Source of the DNA: Euonymus europaeus
Lineage: Eukaryota; Streptophyta; Magnoliopsida; Celastrales; Celastraceae
Direction of reading: 5' to 3'
Assembly (NCBI GenBank): GCA_963580455.1
Contig: OY756965.1
Coordinates: 2,926,501 to 2,990,500 of the forward strand
Length of the DNA: 64,000 nucleotides
A program made the translations under genes and the position numbers. The notes under the pieces are model-generated. The model worked only from the letters and a program-made list of their open reading frames with translations. It ran no database searches and had not been told where the DNA came from. Of this stretch, positions 1-10,185 are shown one piece after another; the stretch's first letter is position 1, and each line of letters begins with the position of its first letter.

Positions 1-151
1 TTTCCTTCCCTCATTCTCCCATTTTTTTCTTCTCTTTCCTTTCCTTCTTTGACTGTAGTTTTCATGGTTCATTCATCCTCGATGATACATGCAGAGGTTC
101 TGTCCAGAGTACATTCAGTGGTAATTCTATCACAGTTTTATTTTCGATTAC

Positions 152-647
152 GCCAAGAGTATCCACAAATGAATCTCCAAGAAAATGCAATCTCAACATA
201 TATTACATCAGCTCAATTAGTTCTTCATGATAATAGATTTCAAATTCAAGTCTTCCCATCTATGGATATATTCTTTAGATTGTTTTGGGCGATGAAATCA
301 TTATCAAGGATCTCCGATTTTAGCCTACATCATCGGCAAATGGTATGTCTATGTTGCAAGACTATTTAAGACATCTCAAGGTGCCAAGAGTATTCACAAA
401 AAATTCTCCAAGAATATGCAATTCCAACATATATTGCATCAGTACAGTTAGTTCTCCAAGATAATAGATATCAATTTTAAGTCTACCCATCCAAGAACAT
501 ATTTTTCAGTTTACCCATTCAAGAATATATTTTTCAGTTTACCCATCCAAGAATATATTTTTCAGTTTGTGTTGGGTGATGAAGCCATTAGCATGAATTT
601 TCACTCTCAGCCAACATGATGGGAAAATGGTGTTTCTATGTTGCAAG
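152..647. repeat. 231-bp tandem duplication with an internal 30-bp triplication
   Basis: The segment starting GCCAAGAGTATCCACAAA at 152 is repeated from 383 (GCCAAGAGTATTCACAAA), a period of 231 bp, with clear but imperfect identity. Both copies end in TCTATGTTGCAAG (to about 360 and 647). The second copy is longer because a roughly 30-bp piece (TTTACCCATCCAAGAATATA and variants) occurs three times in a row at about 480-567. The open frame at 49-369 falls inside the first copy and has no recognisable domain, so I do not call a gene. Confidence 0.75.
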
Positions 648-820
648 TCTTCCCAAGTTATTTTTAGGTGCATATCACACTCCATAAGTCTCCTCTCAAT
701 TTACAGTTTGGTCAATATATTCTCAGTTTTTTTGACAAAGTAAACACAAATCATGGACTTTACACTTGGCCAATTCAACTCATAATGAAGTTTGACTCTT
801 ATGTCATGTCTGTGATGCCT

Positions 821-1515
821 TTTTTTTTTTGAGAATGGTAACATTTCATTAAACAAACTCTCCAAAGAGATATACAAGCCTCCTAAAGAGGCAGAACAAA
901 CCTCCTAAAGAGGTAGCACTACTCACCCAAAGTGAGAACAACAACTCCCACGCAGGGGAGATCAAAACAAGGAAAGGAAACAACCAAAGAAAACTACAAA
1001 AGACAACAATGTTGACGAAAATACAAAGGAAACATCATTACAAAGCCTATAAAGGCCAGATCTAGACACTGCTAACATATTTTGGGTAGTACACAACAAG
1101 ATGGGCGCCAACAACATCATGGGTTCTAGAAGACCAGCCCAAATCCAGATCTGAGAAAAAAGATGCTAGCTTTGTAATTTCCGTCGACAATACATATAAT
1201 CTGCAGAGCTCATTGGAAATTCCTTCGCCACTTTATTGAAAACTGGAGAAGGAAAGGAAAAACATACACACACACGCCAAGAGAAGTGTGGAAGAGGAAA
1301 GAGGAGATGAAGATGGAGAAACCACAGGAGAAAAAGAAAAAGTGAAAAGGAGAGATGAGAAAACATGTGGAAGAAAGGATAGAGAGAGGGGGAGGGGGAG
1401 GGGAGGAGATCAACGTCTCCTCCCCTCCCCAAAACCGGATCTGAAGAAATGAGACCAGAGAGAGGAGGTGAGAGAGAGACTTGTAAAGAACGCGCAAGTC
1501 TCTCTCTCACCTTTT
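821..1515 (-). mobile_element. 3' end of a LINE-type retroposon (antisense)
   Basis: A run of T at 821-831 followed by TGAGAATGG and ATTTCATTAAAC reads on the - strand as a 3' UTR ending in poly(A), which is the usual look of truncated plant L1 elements. The body is purine-rich on + (1200-1480) and has no reverse-transcriptase signature. The flanks GTGATGCC before the T run (812-820) and GTAATGCC near 1516-1523 could be an imperfect target duplication. The - strand open frames here are serine/leucine low-complexity translations of a CT-rich strand and are not called as genes. Confidence 0.5.
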
Positions 1516-1650
1516 GTAATGCCCTTTTGTTAGTTTTTCTTGTTGGTTATATATATTGCAGCTTCTCATAAAAAATAAAAATAAATCTCTATTCATTATC
1601 TCTTCTCATTAAAAATTACACTTGCTCGTATGTGCTCTCATACCACATGA

Positions 1651-1716
1651 GCTCGTGGTTCTGTAGGATCAATATAATATTAGGCTCGTGGTTCTATAGG
1701 ATCAATATAATATTAG
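1651..1716. repeat. 33-bp tandem duplication
   Basis: Two adjacent 33-bp units start with GCTCGTGGTTCT (1651-1683 and 1684-1716) and differ at one base (G/A). Confidence 0.85.
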
Positions 1717-1734
1717 GCTCTGCTGGGCAAATTT

Positions 1735-3030
1735 GAGAATAACAATTTCGGTGTATTTTTAAAGTAACGGTGTCAGTTATGAGAGTAAAGATTTATATGG
1801 TTTTAATAGCGATTTTTAAAACACTCAAGTGTTTGAGAAAGTATTAAAATATCAATTCTAATAGTGAGACAAAGAGAAGGCACAATGAGAGAGAAAACAA
1901 AAGAAGAGTGATGCAAAAACAAGATTGATAAGGATAAAAAAGATAATGAAATTCAAAAACCATCAACACTCCGATTTGGGATGTTTTTAAAATGGGGGCG
2001 GTTAAATACACCGCTATTTTTGTTAAATACAACACAATAAATTATTTTTAGTTTTTGAGCAATAAAACTCCTTTACAAAATGACTAAAAAGTACATAATT
2101 TTAAAAAGATGTTTATTTTAAATACAACTCCAAATTCTAAGAACACTCAATGTCAGGTTCTTTCTTTGGAATATATCATTCCTATGGTGAGTCTATTTCT
2201 TTAATTTTTTGGATTCAATTTTAATTTGATGATCTATTTCATGTTTTCTCATTCGATCTATCTTAGTTTTTAGAAAAAGAAAAAATTGATACAAAAAATC
2301 GCATGACAAGTGCTGCTAAATTGGAAATTTTCTTTTTTGAATAATAAATTATTGTTGTCCACATATTTCTTGCAACATGTTGAAGAGCTTTTTTTATTGT
2401 TGGCGTTTTGAACTTTGGTGACTATCCTTGGCGTGGCTTCTTCAATTGGTCTTCGTAAGAATAAACTTTTGCACGTTATGATAGACATTTTATTGCCTTG
2501 ATGAGATCCCTGGTTAAAAAATATATGGTTTAGCGTTAATGAGTCTCGAGAAAGATGCTCTCAATCATATAGATTATAGCAATTTAGCGTGTGTCGTTGA
2601 CTACACTCCGAGTTCCACAACATATGAGATATTTTTATTAAGAAAAGTATTTATTTTTATTTTTTTACATATTTATTTATAAATATAAACATTCATTGTA
2701 GTAGATGTTCAATGGTAAAGATGTGATGATCAAATTTGCGTATGAAGTTGCATAGAGGAATGAGTTCGTAGTGGTGATCGAGAGATGAAGATTAAAATCT
2801 TGTGGTGTATTTAACAAATTTTTAATAAAAAGATATTGAAGATATAATAATAAATTTAAGGTATTGTATTTATAAAAATACATATATTTTGAATTGATGT
2901 GGAGGTGTATTTAACATATGATGTGTATTTAACAAAATTGACGGTGTATTTAAGTGTCCCCTTTTAAAATAAGTCAAATTAACACTACACTAATTTTAAA
3001 AGATTTTAAAACCCTCAAAATTAGTGACCC
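1735..3030. repeat. Dispersed repeat, copy 1, split by a MULE-type MITE
   Basis: The left part (TTTTTAAAGTAAC, GTTATGAGAGTAA, then GTTTTAATAGCGATTTTTAA at about 1798-1818) and the right part (ACCCTCAAAATTAGTGACCC, about 3011-3030) match a shorter copy at about 57690-58000. The ends are roughly inverted (a GGGTCACT/AGTGACCC-type end), so this may be an old TIR element. The middle is occupied by the insertion at 1994-2961. Confidence 0.55.
1994..2961. mobile_element. Mutator-type non-autonomous element with 9-bp TSD
   Basis: A 968-bp segment is bounded by inverted ends. The left end reads GGGGGCGGTTAAATACACCG; the right end, reverse-complemented, reads GGGGACACTTAAATACACCG. The similarity continues about 40 bp inward (both carry TTTTTGTTAAATACA-like sequence). 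It is flanked by a perfect 9-bp direct repeat TTTTAAAAT at 1985-1993 and 2962-2970. Nine-base duplications are typical of Mutator-like elements. No transposase frame of meaningful length is present, so it is a MITE-like derivative. The related sequence near 57900-57950 looks like the unoccupied site. Confidence 0.8.
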
Positions 3031-3189
3031 AAAAATATAAATACAAAAATATATTTTAAAAATGTTTATATCCAGTCAATTAAAAAATTATTCATTTTCA
3101 GTGTGTCAAAGAAGAAAATGTGAATTATTTATTGGGAGAATTGTAAATGGGTATACTTTTGTAGACTTATTAAGATTTAAGTCCACTCA

Positions 3190-3740
3190 TAAAACTTATT
3201 TGTAAGAGAATCTAATTCACTGCAACTTTTGTATTTTTTTTATAAACGAAATTTTAAAACATTTTATCTCTTAAAATACATGATAAATTTTTACACATTC
3301 GAACTCAGCACGTAAAACTCTATCAAACAAGACCCATCATCGATATATTTTAACGTATTTTTTTAATTATATTATTTTTCAAAAATAATTTAATTAGTAT
3401 ATATGCTATGTAATTTTATTCACTACGTTAACCCAAATAGTAAGTATTAACGTTAAACCCTAACGAACTCGTGTATCGTATTTTCATATTGTAACCTAAA
3501 CAACAAGTATTAAACCTCAAGTGGAACGAATTGGCTAAACCCTAACAGACTCGTGTATCGTATTTTCATACTGTAACCTAAACAACAAGTGTTAAACCCT
3601 AAGAGGAACGAATTCACTAAACCCTAACGGGCTCGTGTATCGGATTTTCATACTGTAACCTAAATAATAAGTGTTAAACCCTAAATAGAACGAATTAGCT
3701 AAACCCTAACGGGCTCGTGTATGCTCAACATATTGATTGA
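3190..3740 (+). repeat. Telo-box 82-bp repeat family, copy a
   Basis: Flanking arm sequence (ATAAACGAAATTTTAAAACA, TCTTAAAATACATG, CATCATCGATA) is followed by tandem units at exactly 82-bp spacing, starting at 3455, 3537, 3619 and 3701 (the last partial). Each unit begins AAACCCTAAC and carries CTCGTGTATCG, CTAAACAACAAGT and a second AAACCCTAA-like motif. The same family recurs at 10190-12645, 12646-13637, 49975-50635 (one unit) and 52440-52660. No coding frame. Confidence 0.8.
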
Positions 3741-3999
3741 GATAATAAAATAATTAATTAAAATAAAAAATTAATATATTTTCTAAATTAAATTTTCTTC
3801 ATTTAATACATATTTTTCTTAAAAATATCTAATTTTAACATGAATCCAGAAAATAAAAATCAAATTAATTATAAAAAAATTTAATAACTAGATTTGATTA
3901 CAAATAACTTAATAATTAGAATTCATTGTAAATAAATTTAAATGAATAAAATTATTCCTCATAGAAAATAGCTACTTACGATTTTGACTTATTTATTTA

Positions 4000-4851
4000 T
4001 TTATGGCTTTCTATCACTCCCAATGCCTTCACGTACTGAACTCGCTTTCTAATTCCTATCGACTCTGCACCCTAAAACCTTCCCACTCACTCCCCCATTC
4101 TCTTCTTTCATCTTCTTCGCCCTTCCGTGTCCTTATGTTTCCTTTCCTTGAGCCAATAATTCACCTGAAACTGGTCTACTTTTAAACCCAACTCGAATTT
4201 CGGTACGAGAATGGCTACGACCCATTAAATTCACGATCGAGTGACCGCCACTGGTAGTCTGGTATGCGAATGAGGGATTATAGTTTTTTTTTATTTATCT
4301 TTTTTTGTTTTACCGTGGAGTTAATTGGAGTTGTGAACAGAGATAGAATGGCGGAAGTGAGAACATAAAGGCGATTGATTGTTGATTTTTCTTTACTGGG
4401 TTACCGTTTTTGAAGAACTTGAGACAAACAGGGAAGTGATTTATCATCAAAGTTGGGGTTTTGGTTGGGCTTAATAATTAATTTGTATTGCCGAAAGTAA
4501 GTTGTATGAATGCCGTTTTGTTTAATGTACGTTGTTTTTGTGGGTTGTTATTTAATTATTTTTGACGATCGTGAGTTTGTGACTATCTTTAGAATATAAA
4601 GATGATGATGAAATTCATGTTGATATAGTTCTCCACAGCTCATGTTTGGCAATCGAATGAGATTGTGAATCCGTATATTTGATGTGAAATTTAGTAGCTT
4701 TGCTCTTTAGAAACCATATTTTTACTATCCAACACTACAGATGCTGTGCATTTATTGAATTGCGCCAAATTTGGACTACAAAATTTTGGTTCCATAAATA
4801 ATTCAGTTAGTATTATAATTTTGCTAAAGTCTTGGAACATTTCAATGCTAG
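4000..4851 (+). other. 5' leader and first intron of the YTH gene (inferred)
   Basis: CT-rich sequence at 4020-4130 and several short abortive ATG frames (for example ATGGCTACGACCCATTAA at 4211) fit a 5' untranslated exon. Possible donors follow CACTG and TCTG near 4252-4262. No upstream coding exon matching the usual ECT N-terminus was found. The boundary is a guess from position and composition. Confidence 0.35.
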
Positions 4852-4878
4852 ATAGAAGACTTATCTGGAGAACCGAAT

Positions 4879-7800
4879 ATGCTGAAGGATCAGGTAATCT
4901 GTCCTTCCATATATCATATTTATTCTGAACGTTTAGCAACAATCGAAGTAATTTTTATTCTTTGAATAAACTACTGCTGTAGATGATGATAATGTATCAT
5001 TCTCTGCAGGCTGTTGTTAACATTGGTCCTCCTAGAGATAATGTAACTCAATCAGCATATTTGAGCTCCGTCGGGGATCTTAATGTTAATTTTTCTCCTA
5101 CTGCATATCCAGTTCAATCCCAGCCAATTTACCATGGAGGTTAGTTATTAATGTTATTCTGAAATTTTTATCGTTTGAAAGTACTAATGGGCACTTATTG
5201 CACTAGTAAAATTTAAGAGTGTGGCTGCACCTGTATTTAGATTTTTAATATATCTTCTTATATCAATGATATCACTAGCTGCTATTATTTTCTTAGATCG
5301 ATAATAATAATTTTGTGAATTGCAATTTTTCTGAGATGATGATGGGTGGATATGCGATGGGGTGCTTTTTGTTACTTATGTTCTCATTTCTCAATAATAT
5401 TTGAAAGATTAATTTTACGTCATGAATTTGCAACTGTATTTCCTCTCAATTTGCTTTCTGACAACTCTTTGTGCTTCAATAAGTTTGCTCCTCAGAGTTT
5501 GTTATTTTTTCTTGTTTTAAATGCATAGGGTGTGGTGGAGTTTTGAATGAAAAAGGCATCTGGCTAAGAACTGCTAATTGTTACATTTACATTGCTTCTC
5601 ATAAGAGCTGTCTTGCCTAATAGTTGCTTCAAATGGAGAGGCAAAATGAAATTACCTTTTTTTTATAATGGTCATGTTTATTATTTTTGGATGCAACTTT
5701 TATTTATATCATCCAGGTTATAATGATCCAACTGCCCAATGGGATGCATTCTTTCCTCATTTAAATACTGAAGGCCTGGAGAACAGTTCTCATGTAAGTG
5801 AGCTACTGCATTTTCTTCTTTCAGTTCTTGTTTTTCCATCTCTTTGTTCAGCTTAGTAAATATTACTAAATACCTCAAATGTAGGGCATTTACAATGAAA
5901 CTTCATCTCTTCCATTTCATGGTTACACGAGCAACCCTCAAATGGTCCAGAGACCATATGCTCCTGTCGCATCACAACCGTCTTTTGTTCCTGGTCATGG
6001 CCAGTTTTACAATGCACTGCATTATCCCAGCTCAGATCTGCCTCATCAGCAGCAACTAGTCCCACCAAACCATCCATGCACTTGGCCACCTCAGTCGGAG
6101 CTGTCTGCAAACATTGATGTACAAGGGGCCAGTGAAAGATTTGTGCCAAGACAAGGTTATCCGCCTGTGTTCGGATCTTCTGGTAGAGGAAACAGCGTCC
6201 CTGTAAATTCAGGCATTTTTAACATTTTGCAACAAGGGTTTGGAGTTGGTGGATTGCGGTCAGATCAGTCGAAGTTCCTGAATGGGAAGAGTTCATTGGC
6301 ACAATTGTCAGCTTCAGCACCTTCTCCAAAACCAAATGGTTCACTTGGGTTCCCTAAGAATAATTTTGACATGGTTAGTTTTCTTTTTATGCACTACTTA
6401 TGTAAAATATATAATGAAAAACACATCCTCCTCATAGTTGTAAAATCTGGAATGGATGATTCTATTTCTTAATATGAGGAGACAGTCTTTTCTGTCATGT
6501 AATTTAGGTAGTTCTCTTGAGCTCCTCTGGAAAATAGGGAGATGTCTTTCATTTGTTATTTTCATGATTTGAATTTCCATAGTTGCAAACGTATTCAAAG
6601 TGTCTCCAAGTGAATGTATGATAAAATCTTTAGATGAAAATTTTCATTAAAGCAACATAATTTTCCTCATCTTGATATCCTCTGGTGTTTTCAATTAAGT
6701 GGGAAACTGTTTTTCATCATTTTGTTTGCCATTCATACTGAGACTTTTAAAACATTAGTCATTAGTAAGTGAGTTTTTTTGGAATATACTATGAACATTT
6801 AATGCTGCATCTACTGCTACTATATGAGATCAACAATTTTCAGTGCCCTTTTTATCAGTTTTTGCAGCGTTTTGAAATTGATTGTTTAAGGCTATATCCT
6901 CAGATGAGATAAGTAGAAACCACCATGAGAATCAGTTAATGGTACATGTCTTTTATGATTCATATTGTTTGCCTGAGTATCAGCATCATTACTACGCTAG
7001 ATATTAATCCATTTTAGATTTGAATTTTTGTTGTTTTAAGTTGGATGGAAATGCATACTTTTGATCATTAAATGTTGTTGTACAAACTAACAATGAAATT
7101 TTTTGTTTACTGACTAATGATCAAACACTGTGCAGGCTTCTCAACAAAAAGAACTGTTGTCTGGTTTTGGATCTCATTCAAGCTCCAGCTATAATGGCAA
7201 TCCTCATAATCAATGTGGTAAGGGCTCTAGCTATGGAATTACGTCCACTCATAGCTTAAGAATGAGCAATCAGAACTGGCCCACTTTGGATGAAGCAAGT
7301 CTAGGGGAGAGGTGCTGTGACTTCTCGTGCGGTTGTAGTGTATCACATGATATGCTTAGTGAGCGAAATAGAGGACCACGGGCATTTAAGCCAAGAAGTC
7401 AGACTGCAACAAATGGGACTATGATTGATAATTTCAAAAATGACACATTTGCTGACATTTATAGAGAGTGTTATAAGACTTTTCCAACAGACTACAAGGA
7501 GGCAAAGTTCTTTGTCATCAAGTCTTATAGTGAAGACAACGTTCACAAGAGCATAAAGTATGGCGTCTGGGCAAGCACCCCAAATGGCAATAAGAAGCTA
7601 GATACCGTTTATCATGAAGCAAAGGAGAAAGAGACTTGCCCAATCTTTCTATTGTTCTCGGTAATTTTCTTCACCTAGTTGTCTTGTTTTGAATTAGCAG
7701 AAGTAATGTGGAAGTTAGTAATAAAGAATTTAACTTGGAATGAGTTCAGTTGCCATATGGTCAATTTGTGTTTTTATTTTTTAACACAACTTTCTGAACC

Positions 7801-9585
7801 ATGCAAATGTTGAAATCTTTCTTTATTGCTGTCAGGTTGTCATTCGGGCAGTGGTGGAGAGTACTGATCAGTAATGTGTTTGATCTAATGACCTTTAATT
7901 TAATATTTTTGTGTCCTGTTTATGATTGTATCAGGGAGGCACCCCCTTTGGAGGTTTGTTTTATAAATCCTTGTCTGCTAAAAAACATAAACATTGTGTG
8001 CGTGTTTTCAAACGTGTATTTTTTTCCCCTTCCGTCCCCTTTCAGCACTGGATGGATGTGCTTGCTTATTTCTTATCATTTCTGAATTAATAGTAATTTC
8101 CTGAGGTATAATTGCATTATTATTCTGCTGTAGTCTTATTTCTTCCTTCCGTTAGCCTTATTACTTTTGTATTTCAATTTTTTTGTTTTAGTCGCATGGG
8201 GCATTTTGGCCAACTAGTACGCTGAACAGAAGCAATGGGTGCTCTTTGTTCTGTAAACTTCATTGATCATAACTTGGTTTAATTTGTTTCCATTTGCTGC
8301 TGAGACTATCGCAAGAATATGGAACTCAATATCTTGAATTGTTGATCGCAATATTTTCACCTTACAATTGTATGCAGGTGAATGCAAGTGCCCAGTTCTG
8401 TGGAGTGGCTGAGATGATTGGACCAGTTGACTTCGAGAAGAGTGTTGATTATTGGCAGCAGAACAAGTGGTCTGGACAGTTCCCGGTCAAGTGGCACATT
8501 ATTAAAGATGTCCCTAACAGTCAGTTCCGTCACATTATTCTTGAAAACAATGATAACAAGCCAGTCACTAATAGTAGAGATACTCAAGAGGTAAAAACTT
8601 GTTACTGTTTTGCATGTCTCCCTGTCTTAGGAGGGATTGATGGTTGAAATGTGGATGTGCTCTCCTGATGTTGTGCTATTTGGTTTTCACGGGAGGATAA
8701 TCAGTTATTTACGTCTTGAATTTAACTACTGTGATGCTATAAGCTAGAATTGGCCTCACAAACATTGTATCGAGATTATTGTTTTTAGTAATGTTTTAGG
8801 TAAGCTTTGGAGGAAGGGGGACAGATGAGGTGCCATGGCCACCAAGCCACATTGGCTCCTCTTCGAGAGTTTTTAACTGACTGGTAGTAAACAACCAAGC
8901 AAACTAGTATGTTTGAATGATGTTTCGATGGGTTTACTTATAAAATAAAGATCATAACAGTGTAAATTGTAATTCTAGGGCAATGATGGGCTGTTTGCGC
9001 ATGTTAATGATTATGTTCATCCTTCGCAACCGAACAGGAATTGGTTAAAGAGCTATGTTACTTTTAAATGGGTAGATGCTGCACATACTTCATTGATTGA
9101 TCTGAATTTACTGCATGGAGCATTTATCTGAGAATTTAATTAGAATAGAGTCGTACATGATATAAGTTTATTAGGAGCGGTTTCGAACTTTGTTGCGGGT
9201 CATCCTCAAGAATCTCATTTCATGTTTTATACCACCTCGAATGATGCAGGTGGGATTGAGACAGGGCATCCAGATATTGGACATATTTAAGAACTATGAA
9301 ACTTGCTCATCAATCCTAGACGATTTTCAGTTTTATGAAGAGCGACAAAGAGCAATGTGGGAAAGGAAGTCCAAACAACAAGAAGTGATTCCTGTGGCTA
9401 GTCATGTCGCTGAAATTAGCGAGCAACTTAGCTCCACTTCACTTTCAGATGAATTCGTAAAGAGAATGTCGAAGAGTTTTGCTCAAGCCTTATTGTTGAA
9501 TGAGAGAGAGACAGAGAATATAGATTTCCAAGGGGTTGTTTCTTTCACAGGATCCTCCTGTGCTGGCCGGGGAAGTCGATCATAA
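4879..9585 (+). CDS. YTH-domain m6A reader, ECT-like (N-terminus provisional)
   Basis: Role: the plant ECT family binds N6-methyladenosine in mRNA through a C-terminal YTH domain and acts in the cytoplasm. Seen: GT-AG exons 4852-4893, 5010-5139, 5717-5793, 5885-6373, 7136-7660, 8378-8590 and 9250-9585, with phases that join in one frame. Counting from the in-frame ATG at 4879 the protein is about 594 residues: a long Gln/Ser/Pro/Tyr-rich disordered region (to about 355), then YTH (about 360-505). The aromatic cage is intact: W382 (KYGVWAST), W438 and W443 ([10 protein letters not shown]). FKNYET and SILDDF follow, then a basic tail. Odd: exon 4852-4893 is open upstream of the ATG to the acceptor (IEDLSGEPN), so the true start may lie in an unfound 5' exon; 4000-4262 looks like 5' leader. 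The last exon reads through an intron-like stretch (see findings). The family call is certain; start and stop are not. Confidence 0.88.
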
Positions 9586-10185
9586 GAAAGATGAATCTGG
9601 CACTCATGGTCATGGTGACAAAGTACTAGTTCTTTGGGTGGGGATTCTTAAAACTTTAACACTCACCTATCAATACTTCATTTGTTTATTTCTTTTGGGG
9701 TTATTTTTGCTGGTTTTGATTGTTTACATGCATTTCATTTTTGGATTTTTGAGCCTGAAACATATACAGTATACATATACATATTTATATTTTTATATAT
9801 ATATATATATAATGTTTGATTTTATATATAATGAATGTTCTATATCATGGAAATCATTTAGGGATCAAAAATCAAGTCTTCCCATTCTGGCATTGTCTTG
9901 AAATTAATCAACAAATACATCGGAAGGTAGGTTTTTTGGTCTTTTAAGTCAGTTTAATTGACTGGCTTGACTGGACCGGCCGGAATATAAGACGATGCTA
10001 GGAAATCGTGTGGAAAAATATTGTTTTTCACTTAGTAATGATTGATTGTGTCTATTAGAAATTGAAATTTACCTAATTCTAGGAATTCTAAACGAAGTGC
10101 AGTGAAAAATTTCAAAGAACTTCATTCAAGATTGGAGAATTAGACACACACATATATATGCTCAAATTGTATGTATATATATGAT
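9586..10185 (+). other. 3' UTR and downstream spacer of the YTH gene
   Basis: AT-rich and non-coding, with a TA microsatellite at about 9775-9812. Several possible poly(A) signals exist and I could not choose between them. Confidence 0.4.

Noticed and set aside
49..369. 106-residue open frame at the left edge
   Set aside because: It lies in a tandem duplication, the second copy has no matching frame, and no domain is visible.
1166..1510. Serine/leucine-rich frames on the - strand
   Set aside because: They are translations of a CT-rich low-complexity strand inside a retroposon tail.
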